Positions 1-6,485 of a DNA stretch of 21,151 bases are shown in pieces. Positions within the stretch are counted from its first letter, which is position 1. The number at the start of each line of letters is the position of its first letter. The notes below the pieces were generated by a model. That model made no database searches, had not been told where the DNA came from, and saw only the letters and a list, made by a program, of their open reading frames with translations. The stretch lies in assembly GCA_016177865.1 (NCBI GenBank), contig JACOUJ010000428.1, forward strand, positions 1 through 21,151. Direction: 5' to 3'. Both the position numbers and the translations under genes were made by a program. Source of the stretch: Candidatus Rokuibacteriota bacterium (GTDB taxonomy: Bacteria > Methylomirabilota > Methylomirabilia > Rokubacteriales > JACOUJ01).

Positions 1-194
1 AGAGGAGCGTGATCCTTGGCTTGGGGCGACATGACGGAGTCGAGGTGCTCCAGCGTCTCGTCGCCGGCGCCGACATCGTGGTCGAAAACTACCGGCCACG
101 TGTGAAGAAACAACTCGGAATCGACTATGAAACCCTTCAGGACGCGATCGCTCGCCTCCTCTCTCGAGGAGTGGCGGCCGAGGCCCGGGGATGA
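1..194 (+). pseudogene. CaiB/BaiF (family III) CoA-transferase, 5'-truncated by window and internally deleted
   Basis: The reading frame is open from the window edge to a TGA at 192-194. The first part matches the N-terminal region of family III CoA-transferases: 'RSV' at the edge, then 'GADIVVENYRPRVKKQLGI' and 'DYETL', which resembles the usual 'ADVVVENFRPG...LGxxYexL'. In intact enzymes of about 400 residues this is followed by 'NPRLIYCSISGFG' and some 280 further residues. Here it runs into 'QDAIARLLSRGVAAEARG' and stops, which looks like the usual C-terminal tail of the family ('..IARLRAxGVI'). I infer an in-frame internal deletion that leaves both ends. The stop overlaps the start of the next gene (ATGA). 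The family moves CoA between carboxylic acids, which fits the acyl-CoA genes downstream, but this copy lacks most of the fold and is probably inactive. Confidence 0.65.
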
Positions 195-970
195 ACCCGG
201 AGCTTCGTCTCGAGGTCGCTCAGGGAATCGCCACCATCACCTTTGACCGTCCCAGGCTCCGCAATGCGATCAATCTGGCCATGTGGGAGATGATGCCAGA
301 GATCATGGCGACGGTGACCCGCGATTCTTCGGTCCGCGCCGTTGTCTTCCGTGGGGCAGGGGAGCGAGCCTTCGCCTCGGGGGCGGATATCTCGGAGTTC
401 GAGCGGGTGAGAATGGACCCGACCAGTGTCCAGGCCTATAACAAAACCGTGGACGCCGCGATCGACGCGATCCTGGCCTGTCCGAAACCGACGGTGGCCA
501 TGATTTATGGTTATTGCGTTGGGGGCGGAATGGGCCTTGCCATGGCGATGGACCTCCGCTTCGCGGCCGATACCGCCCGCTTCGGCATCCCTGCCGCGCG
601 CCTCGGGATCATCTACGGGCTTAAGGCAACCAGGATTTTGGTCCACCTCGTGGGACCGGCTCGGGCCAAGGAGATCCTCTTCTCCGGGCGGACGTTCGAT
701 GCCCAAGAGGCCGCGGAAATGGGATTTGTCAATCGAGTTCTCCCTGCCGGCGCCCTTCACGCGTACACCCTTGATTTTCTCAGGAAGGTGACGAGCAACG
801 CCCCGCTTTCGATTCGCGGGGCGAAGACAATCATTGATGGGGTTGTGAGCGAAGACTTTAGGACGGAGGAGATCCGCGAGCTGATTCTGGAGAGCTTTGA
901 CAGTCAGGATTATCGGGAAGGGGTCCGGGCGTTTTTGGAAAAACGTTCCCCGCGCTTTGAGGGGCGCTAG
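191..970 (+). CDS. Enoyl-CoA hydratase/isomerase (crotonase) family protein lacking both hydratase glutamates
   Basis: This 259-residue protein has the usual crotonase length. The CoA-binding/oxyanion loop is visible as 'AFASGADISEF' (about 61-70) and 'GGGMG' (111-115), followed by the FG-P-LG segment near 131-140. The two glutamates that activate water in rat enoyl-CoA hydratase (Glu144, Glu164) align with Gly115 and Ala135, so classical hydration is unlikely. Crotonase relatives without them act as isomerases, hydrolases, decarboxylases or C-C lyases. The ATG overlaps the preceding stop, and the biotin-carrier gene starts 3 bp after the stop, so it belongs to the decarboxylase operon. It probably acts on the same acyl-CoA, as maker, user or accessory. 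The fold assignment is strong; the reaction is unknown. Confidence 0.85.
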   Translation: MNPELRLEVAQGIATITFDRPRLRNAINLAMWEMMPEIMATVTRDSSVRAVVFRGAGERAFASGADISEFERVRMDPTSVQAYNKTVDAAIDAILACPKPTVAMIYGYCVGGGMGLAMAMDLRFAADTARFGIPAARLGIIYGLKATRILVHLVGPARAKEILFSGRTFDAQEAAEMGFVNRVLPAGALHAYTLDFLRKVTSNAPLSIRGAKTIIDGVVSEDFRTEEIRELILESFDSQDYREGVRAFLEKRSPRFEGR

Positions 971-973
971 GCC

Positions 974-1186
974 ATGACCGAAGTGATGGCCCCCATGGAT
1001 GGGAAGATCCTCCACGTGAAGGCGAAGGTAGGCGAACGGGTCCAGGAGGACCAGACGGTTGCTGTAATGGAGGCGATGAAGATGGAGATCCAGATCGTGG
1101 CGCCGGTGGCGGGGACCGTGGTTGAGATCAGGGTCGAGCCCGGACAGGCTGTTGATCCCGATACCATCGTCGCCGTCATTCAATAG
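974..1186 (+). CDS. Biotin carrier protein of acyl-CoA decarboxylase (biotinyl/lipoyl domain)
   Basis: This is a free-standing 70-residue biotinyl domain. The biotinylation motif 'EAMKM' is present with acceptor Lys36, preceded by 'GERVQEDQTVAVM' and followed by 'APVAGTVVEI', the two symmetric halves of the hammerhead fold. It lacks the proline/alanine-rich linker of longer carriers such as Veillonella MmdC, so it is a minimal carrier. In the family, biotin shuttles CO2 from the carboxyltransferase subunit to the membrane beta subunit. The neighbours (OadG-type, OadB-type and carboxyltransferase genes) show it belongs to a Na+-pumping decarboxylase, not to acetyl-CoA carboxylase: no biotin carboxylase gene is visible here. 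It starts 3 bp after the crotonase stop and ends 3 bp before the next ATG. Confidence 0.9.
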   Translation: MTEVMAPMDGKILHVKAKVGERVQEDQTVAVMEAMKMEIQIVAPVAGTVVEIRVEPGQAVDPDTIVAVIQ

Positions 1187-1189
1187 CCG

Positions 1190-1339
1190 ATGAACGACCT
1201 CGGTTTCGGCCTCGCCCTCCTCGTGGTCGGTATGGGGGGGACGCTTCTCTCTCTTTGGATCCTGAGCCTCCTTGTCCTTCTTCTCAAGCGCTTCTTCCCC
1301 TATGAAGAGGTGAAGAAGGCCGACGGCCCGAGTCACTAA
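1190..1339 (+). CDS. Small OadG-type gamma subunit of Na+-translocating decarboxylase (49 aa)
   Basis: This 49-residue frame fills the gap between the biotin carrier and the beta subunit exactly: it starts 3 bp after one stop, and its own TAA is directly followed by the next ATG. Residues about 4-33 form one hydrophobic helix (ending 'LWILSLLVLLLKRFF'), followed by a short charged tail 'PYEEVKKADGPSH'. One N-terminal membrane helix, a basic/aromatic boundary and a short polar tail at this operon position are typical of OadG/MmdD gamma or delta subunits, which hold the carboxyltransferase and beta subunits together. It is shorter than Klebsiella OadG (about 80 residues) and lacks its long C-terminal extension. 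Identification rests on topology and position more than on sequence motifs. It is easily missed by a length cut-off. Confidence 0.75.
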   Translation: MNDLGFGLALLVVGMGGTLLSLWILSLLVLLLKRFFPYEEVKKADGPSH

Positions 1340-2479
1340 ATGAATGAGGCGCTTTGGGCTGGCTTCGAAGGCCTGCTCCTTGGAGTTTCCCACCTCACGC
1401 TCGGGCATCTCGTCATGTTGGTCATCGGCGGCCTGCTCCTCTACCTCGGGATCCGTCACGGGTTTGAGCCCCTCCTCTTGGTTCCCATCGGTTTCGGCGC
1501 CATCCTGGTGAATATTCCTCTGGCTGGCCTCATGGAGAAAGGCGGGATCCTGCGCACCTTCTACGACGCCGGCGTCCTCACCGAGATTTTCCCGCTCCTC
1601 ATCTTTGTCGGGATCGGGGCGATGACGGACTTTACTCCGCTCCTCGAAAACCCCAAAATCCTCCTCCTGGGGGCGGCCGGCCAGTTCGGGATTTTCTCGA
1701 CCCTCCTCCTCGCCCTGGCCCTTGGGTTTACCCGCCCGGAATCGGTTTCGATCGGGATCATTGGCGCCTGCGATGGCCCCACCGCGATTTACGTGACCTC
1801 CAGATTCGCCCCGCACCTCTTAGGCGCGGTCTCTGTCGCCGCGTACTCGTATATGTCTCTCGTGCCACTCATCCAGCCCCCGATCATGAAGCTCCTGACC
1901 ACAGAGCGCGAAAAGAATGTGGTCATGGCGCCGGTCCGGAAGTCGGTGTCTGGCAGGACGAAGATCCTCTTCCCGATCGTTGCGACCGTGCTGACGTCCA
2001 TCATCGCCCCCTTGGGCACTCCTCTGATGGGGATGATCATGCTCGGGAACCTCCTCAAGGAGTCGGGCGTGGTCGCTCGCCTGAAGCAGGCCTCAGAGCA
2101 GGAGATCGCCAACGTTGTGACCCTCCTCCTCGGTCTTTCCATCGGGGCCACGATGCAGGCCGAAAGGTTTCTTAAGATCGAAACCCTCTTGATCATGGTT
2201 TTGGGTTTGGTGGCCATCGCCCTCGATACCGTGATGGGACTCCTCTTCGGCAAGCTCATGTGTCTCGCGACACGGGGCAAGATTAATCCCCTCATCGGGG
2301 CCGCGGGAATCTCGGCCTTCCCGATGGCCGCCCGGGTCGCCCAGACGGAAGGCCAACGGTACAACAAGAAGAACTACCTCCTGATGCATGCCATGGGGGC
2401 CAACACCGGTGGCCAGATCGGCTCGGTCATGGCCGCTGCGATTATGCTATCGGTTCTTCGGGGACTCGGCATCGGCTAG
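1340..2479 (+). CDS. Na+-translocating decarboxylase beta subunit (OadB/MmdB/GcdB family)
   Basis: This 379-residue, very hydrophobic multi-span protein has the usual length for the family. It carries the signature residues mapped in Klebsiella OadB: the aspartate region 'IGACDGPTAIYV' (Asp145, equivalent to Asp203) and the re-entrant motif 'NPLIGAAGISAFPMAAR', giving Asn316, Gly320, Ser325 and Arg332 (OadB Asn373, Gly377, Ser382, Arg389). The C-terminal 'MHAMGANTGGQIGSVMAAA' is also typical. Carboxybiotin is decarboxylated here and the energy drives Na+ out of the cell. Translation starts immediately at the stop of the gamma subunit, so the two are probably coupled. All key Na+-site residues are present, so this should be a working pump. 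Confidence 0.95.
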   Translation: MNEALWAGFEGLLLGVSHLTLGHLVMLVIGGLLLYLGIRHGFEPLLLVPIGFGAILVNIPLAGLMEKGGILRTFYDAGVLTEIFPLLIFVGIGAMTDFTPLLENPKILLLGAAGQFGIFSTLLLALALGFTRPESVSIGIIGACDGPTAIYVTSRFAPHLLGAVSVAAYSYMSLVPLIQPPIMKLLTTEREKNVVMAPVRKSVSGRTKILFPIVATVLTSIIAPLGTPLMGMIMLGNLLKESGVVARLKQASEQEIANVVTLLLGLSIGATMQAERFLKIETLLIMVLGLVAIALDTVMGLLFGKLMCLATRGKINPLIGAAGISAFPMAARVAQTEGQRYNKKNYLLMHAMGANTGGQIGSVMAAAIMLSVLRGLGIG

Positions 2480-2495
2480 AGTGAGGGGAGGAATC

Positions 2496-4046
2496 ATGCT
2501 TTCCCGGGACGAGATTGACAAGCGGCTCAGGGAGTTGGAGGAGAAAGTCATCCGCGGGGATCTCAGGGCGATTGCGAAGCAGCATGGGGAGGGGAAGCTG
2601 ACCGCGCGCGAGCGGGTGGAAAAGCTCCTCGACCCGGGGAGCTTTGTCGAAGAGTTTATGCTGGCCGAGACCCAGGTCACGGACTTCGGGATGGCGGAGA
2701 AGCGCCAGCCGACGGACGGCGTGGTCACCGGCCACGGGACGATCGACGGCAGGCCGGTGTATGTCTATGCCCAGGACCGCACGGTGCTGGCCGGAGCGGT
2801 CGGGAGCACCCACGCCCAGAAGATCAGCTACATCATTGACACCGCCCGTAAGGTAGGAGTCCCGCTCGTTGGGCTCTTGGACTCGGTGGGGGCGCGCATC
2901 CAGGAGGGGTTGGACGTCACCCGGGGGAACGGCATGATCTTCCGGAGCAACACCGTGGCCTCGGGCGTGATCCCCCAGATCTCGGCGATCATGGGCCCCT
3001 GCATCGGCGTCGCGTCTTATTCCCCGGCCCTCACCGACTTCATCCTCATGGTGAAGGGGACGAGCCAGATGTTCATCACCGGGCCCGCGGTGATCAAAGA
3101 GGTCCTCGGGGAAGAGGTCACGATGGAAGAGCTGGGCGGGTGGAAGGTCCACGCCGAACAATCGGGCTGCTCGGACCTTACGGCGGAGAACGACGAGGCG
3201 TGCCTTCTAGAGATTCGACGACTCCTGTCATACCTGCCCCAGAACGCCCAGGAGGCTCCGCCGAGAATTCAATCGCGGGACGATCCGAACCGCTCGCTCG
3301 ATGATCTCGAGAGCCTCGTCCCGGATGATATGCGAAAACCCTACAACGTCCTGGAGGTGATCAGGCGAATCGTGGACGATGGCGAGTTCGTTGAGCTCAA
3401 GCCCCGGTGGGCGCGCAACATGGTCATTGGATTCGGGCGCCTCGATGGGCAGACCGTGGGGTGTGTCGCCAACCAGCCGATGTTTCTTGCCGGGAGCATT
3501 GATGTGGACGCGGCAGACAAGGCCTCGCGCTTCATCCGCTTTTGCGACGCCTTCAATATCCCGATCATCACCTTGGTGGATGTGCCCGGCTTCTACCCCG
3601 GAAAGCGGCAGGAGCAGATGGGGATCATCCGTCACGGGGCGAAGATGCTCTACGCGTACGCCGAGGCCACGGTGCCCCAAATCACCGTCTACCTGAGAAA
3701 GGGGTATGGCGGGGCCAAGCAGGCGATGTGCACCAGGGAGATGGGGGCGGATCAGGTGTTCGTTTGGCCTGGCGTAGAGCTGGCCGTCATGGGCGGCGGC
3801 GGAGCCGTAAATGTTCTCTACAAGCGCGAGATCGAGTCAGCCCCGGATCCGGAGGCCGTCCGAAAACAGAGGATGGCGGAGTACACGGAGCGTTTTAGCG
3901 GGCCCTTTGAGGCCCTTCAGAAGCAGTTTGCCCACGCCGTGATTCGACCGGCCGAGACACGCCGGCGGTTGATCCAAGCCTTGAGAATCCTCGCCGGGAA
4001 ACGAGAGAAGCCCGCGCCGCGGAAGCATGGGATCATGCCGGTGTAG
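2496..4046 (+). CDS. Biotin-dependent acyl-CoA carboxyltransferase subunit (MmdA/PccB family)
   Basis: The 516-residue length matches methylmalonyl-CoA decarboxylase alpha and propionyl-CoA carboxylase beta subunits (about 510-520). I chose the ATG at 2496 because it is preceded by 'aggggagga' and begins with the family's N-terminus 'LRELEEKVIRGD'; the frame stays open upstream but overlaps the beta subunit. N- and C-terminal crotonase-like halves are both visible: 'GAVGSTHAQKI', 'LDSVGARIQEG', then 'DVPGFYPGKRQEQMGIIRHG' and 'YAEATVPQITV'. It transfers CO2 from an acyl-CoA to the carrier biotin. With the preceding membrane subunits the complex is most likely methylmalonyl-CoA decarboxylase. 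The pocket segment reads 'YGGAKQAM' where MmdA/PccB commonly have 'GGAY', so glutaconyl-, malonyl- or another acyl-CoA remains possible. Confidence 0.9.
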   Translation: MLSRDEIDKRLRELEEKVIRGDLRAIAKQHGEGKLTARERVEKLLDPGSFVEEFMLAETQVTDFGMAEKRQPTDGVVTGHGTIDGRPVYVYAQDRTVLAGAVGSTHAQKISYIIDTARKVGVPLVGLLDSVGARIQEGLDVTRGNGMIFRSNTVASGVIPQISAIMGPCIGVASYSPALTDFILMVKGTSQMFITGPAVIKEVLGEEVTMEELGGWKVHAEQSGCSDLTAENDEACLLEIRRLLSYLPQNAQEAPPRIQSRDDPNRSLDDLESLVPDDMRKPYNVLEVIRRIVDDGEFVELKPRWARNMVIGFGRLDGQTVGCVANQPMFLAGSIDVDAADKASRFIRFCDAFNIPIITLVDVPGFYPGKRQEQMGIIRHGAKMLYAYAEATVPQITVYLRKGYGGAKQAMCTREMGADQVFVWPGVELAVMGGGGAVNVLYKREIESAPDPEAVRKQRMAEYTERFSGPFEALQKQFAHAVIRPAETRRRLIQALRILAGKREKPAPRKHGIMPV

Positions 4047-4054
4047 CAGCGCGT

Positions 4055-4387
4055 TTAGGCGGGGACGGAAAAAGTCTTAACGAGGCCCAGGGGTTGTCTG
4101 GAAGAGCGGCGTCGGCGGAGGGGAGGAGGAATCGCCTCGTCGAGGAGGCTCAGGTAAAGCCGGAGGCGGGCCTTCCCTTCCTCGCTCAGTTCAGAGGCGC
4201 CGAAACGCCACTCCACTTTCTTATCGAGACACCCCACCCACTGGTGATGAAAAAGTTCACCCCGCGGGCATTGATCCTGGAGGCAGGGTCCGTCCGCAAC
4301 CCGGCAGTGGGGCTTGAGGTCAGGCAACTCGTCCTCCTGGGCGAAACATACCAGAGTCATCGTGATCCCCGCAAGAAAAAAGTACAA
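4055..4387 (-). CDS. Small cysteine-rich secreted hypothetical protein
   Basis: This 110-residue frame runs leftward and converges on the carboxyltransferase gene. It begins with a TTG codon and a short hydrophobic N-terminus ('YFFLAGITMTLVCFAQE') that could be a signal peptide cut after 'CFA'. The mature part has cysteines spaced C-x6-C-x4-C-x13-C, then 'KKVEWRF', a helical stretch 'ELSEEGKARLRLYLSLLDE' and a basic tail. Codons in the second half mostly end in G or C, as in neighbouring genes, which supports coding on this strand. A competing plus-strand frame overlaps it with less convincing content. A possible promoter on the minus strand is 'TGGATAAC' near 4420. I do not recognise a family. 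The unusual start and small size keep confidence low. Confidence 0.45.
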   Translation of the reverse strand: MYFFLAGITMTLVCFAQEDELPDLKPHCRVADGPCLQDQCPRGELFHHQWVGCLDKKVEWRFGASELSEEGKARLRLYLSLLDEAIPPPLRRRRSSRQPLGLVKTFSVPA

Positions 4388-4473
4388 TATTTTGGGGTCC
4401 CGTCGAGAAAGTTATCCACATGTAGCGTCTGGGTAAAAAAGATCGCTGAAACAGCGGCTTAGCCCGTAGGTTC

Positions 4474-4482
4474 TGGTAGACT
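4474..4482 (+). promoter_or_regulatory. Possible extended -10 promoter for the glycosyltransferase-pterin operon
   Basis: TGG followed by TAGACT reads as an extended -10 element (TGn plus a 4/6 match to TATAAT). A transcript would begin about five bases before the GTG, so the message would be almost leaderless. No good -35 box is seen. It is proposed mainly because a similar TGG-TATAAT element precedes moaD. Confidence 0.25.
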
Positions 4483-4493
4483 GTGAGCATATT

Positions 4494-5681
4494 GTGGATA
4501 TCTTTGCCTTCGCCGAGCTTCTCTTGACCGCAATTCTTGCGACGGCCGTCCTCGGACGTCTCGTCCCGATCGCGCGGGTGCTGGTCCGCTCTCAGGGCCT
4601 CCCGTCACTGGCTGAGGTCTCTCCCGTGGAGGATGGTCCCGACTGTTCCATTCTCATTCCCGTGAGGGATGAGGCCCAGACCATCGGCCCGTGCCTTGCC
4701 TCTCTCAGCGCCCAGAGCTACCGGAGGATCGAGATTCTCGTGGTAGACGATGACTCTTCGGATGGAACCGCTCGCATCGTCCAGGATGCTGCCCGCCGAG
4801 ATCCGAGAATTCGCTACCTGAAGGCCCCACCGCTGCCCGCCGGCTGGACCGGAAAAAATTTCGCTCTTGCCTTGGCCGGCCGCGAGGCGCGGGGGACCTG
4901 GCTCCTCTTGACCGATGCCGACACCGTCCATGCGCCGTCGGCCTTGGCGAGAGTCCTCGGCTATGCTCAGCTTCGCGGTCTCGCGTGTCTCTCGCTCAGC
5001 CCGGAACAGGAGTGCCGCGGATTCTGGGAACGGCTCATCCAACCGGTGGTCTGCGATCTCCTGGACCAAACCTACCCGATGGTGGAGGTCAACAATCCAA
5101 CCTCTCCAGGCGCTGCGGCCCACGGAGCATTTCTTCTGATCCGGCGCGACGTCTACGACGCGGTGGGAGGTCATGAGCGGCTCAGGGGGGAGCTTTTGGA
5201 AGACGTCGCCCTGGCTCGAGCGGTCAAGGAGCGGGGGGAGCGACTCTGCTTCGCCCCCGCGAACGGGCTCGTCCGATCACGGATGTATCGCTCTTTCACC
5301 CACCTCCGCGAGGGATGGACGAAGAACCTCTATCTTCTCATGGGAGGGCGGCCGGGTCGCGCCGTGCGGGTGGCAGGGACCCTTCTTTGGACCGGATGTG
5401 TCCCCGCCCTCATCATCCTCACCCTCTCAGGGTTGGCGGTCGCAGGGATCACCGCCGGCCCGCTGCTCCCCTGGGCGCTTGGCGCTACGGCTCTCCTTCT
5501 CCTGGTGGAGGCGTTCTACCGAAAGGTCCGCGGCCACGACCCTCTCATTGCCTGGAGTCATCCCCTGGGGGTTCTCTTCGTGGTGTGGTTTCTCCTGGAA
5601 TCCACGTATCGGAATCTGTCGGGTCGAGGAGTCACCTGGAAAGCCCGCGTCTATGCCGGAGGCTCGCCGTGGCAGAGCTAG
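4494..5681 (+). CDS. Membrane-associated family 2 glycosyltransferase (HpnB/CrtQ-like)
   Basis: The protein has 395 residues. An N-terminal helix (about 5-22) is followed by a GT-A domain: 'SILIPVRDEAQTI' (52-64), 'VVDDDSSDGT' (83-92), 'PPLPAGWTGKN' (112-122), the metal/nucleotide 'TDADT' at 140-144, 'GAAAHGAFLLIRR' and 'GELLEDVALARAVKERG' with the probable catalytic acidic residue. Two or three hydrophobic helices follow (about 295-365). This layout matches the hopanoid-associated HpnB and carotenoid glycosyltransferase CrtQ group, which use nucleotide sugars on lipid-like acceptors. It starts at a GTG. The next gene overlaps its 3' end by 13 bp, so it is coupled to the pterin genes. No other hopanoid or carotenoid gene is in view, so the acceptor is unknown; a pterin or a lipid are both conceivable. 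Confidence 0.85.
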   Translation: MDIFAFAELLLTAILATAVLGRLVPIARVLVRSQGLPSLAEVSPVEDGPDCSILIPVRDEAQTIGPCLASLSAQSYRRIEILVVDDDSSDGTARIVQDAARRDPRIRYLKAPPLPAGWTGKNFALALAGREARGTWLLLTDADTVHAPSALARVLGYAQLRGLACLSLSPEQECRGFWERLIQPVVCDLLDQTYPMVEVNNPTSPGAAAHGAFLLIRRDVYDAVGGHERLRGELLEDVALARAVKERGERLCFAPANGLVRSRMYRSFTHLREGWTKNLYLLMGGRPGRAVRVAGTLLWTGCVPALIILTLSGLAVAGITAGPLLPWALGATALLLLVEAFYRKVRGHDPLIAWSHPLGVLFVVWFLLESTYRNLSGRGVTWKARVYAGGSPWQS

Positions 5682-6082
5682 TGTACGTGACCAAGCGCTT
5701 CACCTTTTCCGCCGCCCATCGCTATTGGCGGCGAGCGTGGGGTGTCGAGGAGAACCGAAGGCGATTCGGCCCTCTTGCCGAGGTCCATGGCCATACCTAT
5801 GCGTTGGAGGTCACAGTCCGAGGGCCGGTAGATGAGGCTACCGGAATGGTTATTGACCTCGTAGAGATGAAGACGCTCGTCGAGACTGAAGTGCTGGCGC
5901 GGCTGGACCACCGCTATCTGAATGAGGACCCCGCCTTCTCAACCGAGCTGCCCACGACGGAGAATGTCGCCCGGTTGATCTGGCGCCTTCTTTCGCCCAA
6001 GCTCGGAGAGGATCGGCTCTGGCGAGTGCGTCTTGCCGAGGAGCCGACCTTTTGGGTGGACTACCATGGCCCCATCCGGTGA
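5669..6082 (+). CDS. 6-pyruvoyl-tetrahydropterin synthase/QueD-like protein lacking the catalytic cysteine
   Basis: The GTG at 5669 overlaps the glycosyltransferase by 13 bp and has 'ggagg' seven bases upstream; it gives 137 residues, normal for the family. Zinc ligands are intact: His17 in 'FSAAHRY', and His40 and His42 in 'EVHGHTY'. The catalytic Asp-His pair is present in 'RLDHRYLNE', and the substrate-binding Glu lies near the C-terminus ('AEEPTFWVDY'). The cysteine that normally precedes HGH ('YGxC...HGH') is replaced: 'FGPLAEVHGH' places Leu36 there. Family enzymes convert 7,8-dihydroneopterin triphosphate to pyruvoyl- or carboxy-tetrahydropterin. Without Cys this copy may make a different pterin, like the Cys-less variants in folate pathways, or act as a partner of its neighbour. 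It overlaps the next gene by 17 bp. Confidence 0.85.
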   Translation: MAELVYVTKRFTFSAAHRYWRRAWGVEENRRRFGPLAEVHGHTYALEVTVRGPVDEATGMVIDLVEMKTLVETEVLARLDHRYLNEDPAFSTELPTTENVARLIWRLLSPKLGEDRLWRVRLAEEPTFWVDYHGPIR

Positions 6083-6485
6083 GTGGGCGGACGTAACCCG
6101 GGCGGTTCATTTTTCGGCGGGGCATCGGCTCTCGAGCCCTCATCTTTCCGAGGCCGAAAACCAAAGGGTCTATGGCCAATGCTACCGCTGGCACGGCCAC
6201 AACTACCTGGTGGAGGTGACGGTTTCCGGTCTCATTGATCCGGAGACGGGCATGGCGACCGATCTCGAGGCGCTGGGTGAGACCCTTCAGGCAGGCCTTC
6301 TGGACCTCGTGGACCACCAGGATCTCGACGAGGTGCTCCCGAAGACCATCACCACGGGGGAGGGATTGGCGCTCGTCTTCTGGCGACTGCTTTCGACGAG
6401 GCTACCACCCGGAAGCCTCAGGCGCGTGGCAGTGGAGGAGACTCCCAAAAACCGTTTTGAATACGCCGGAGAAATGGCCCCATGA
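6066..6485 (+). CDS. 6-pyruvoyl-tetrahydropterin synthase/QueD-like protein with complete active site
   Basis: This is a 139-residue paralogue of the preceding gene, starting at an ATG inside its 3' end. Zinc ligands are His20 ('FSAGHRL') and His43/His45 ('WHGHNY'). The catalytic Cys39 is present in 'YGQCYRWHGH', and the Asp-His element is in 'LVDHQDLDE'. 'EETPKNRFEY' supplies the usual C-terminal pterin-binding Glu. It can therefore be active on dihydroneopterin triphosphate, the product of the GTP cyclohydrolase gene that follows with an ATGA overlap. No queE, queC or queF and no sepiapterin reductase is in the window. Queuosine, a tetrahydropterin cofactor and folate thus all remain possible ends of the pathway. 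Confidence 0.88.
   Translation: MAPSGEWADVTRAVHFSAGHRLSSPHLSEAENQRVYGQCYRWHGHNYLVEVTVSGLIDPETGMATDLEALGETLQAGLLDLVDHQDLDEVLPKTITTGEGLALVFWRLLSTRLPPGSLRRVAVEETPKNRFEYAGEMAP

Noticed and set aside
137..1816. Open frame of 559 codons on the minus strand
   Set aside because: It is the antisense of the crotonase, carrier, gamma and beta genes; its product is rich in His, Arg, Asp and Gly with no domain, typical of shadow frames in GC-rich DNA.
2388..2495. Upstream extension of the carboxyltransferase frame
   Set aside because: It overlaps the beta subunit and lacks a ribosome binding site, while ATG 2496 has one and begins the family's normal N-terminus.
4434..4456. Minus-strand CGCTG-TTT-CAGCG hairpin followed by six T's
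   Set aside because: It looks like a weak intrinsic terminator, but no minus-strand gene lies upstream of it and the stem has only five pairs, so it may be chance or stop antisense transcripts.
4094..4462. Plus-strand 122-codon frame in the gap before the glycosyltransferase
   Set aside because: It overlaps the minus-strand Cys-rich frame, which has a plausible signal peptide and better third-position composition.
5315..5668. Upstream extension of the first PTPS frame
   Set aside because: It is an out-of-frame read of the glycosyltransferase; GTG 5669 gives the normal family length.
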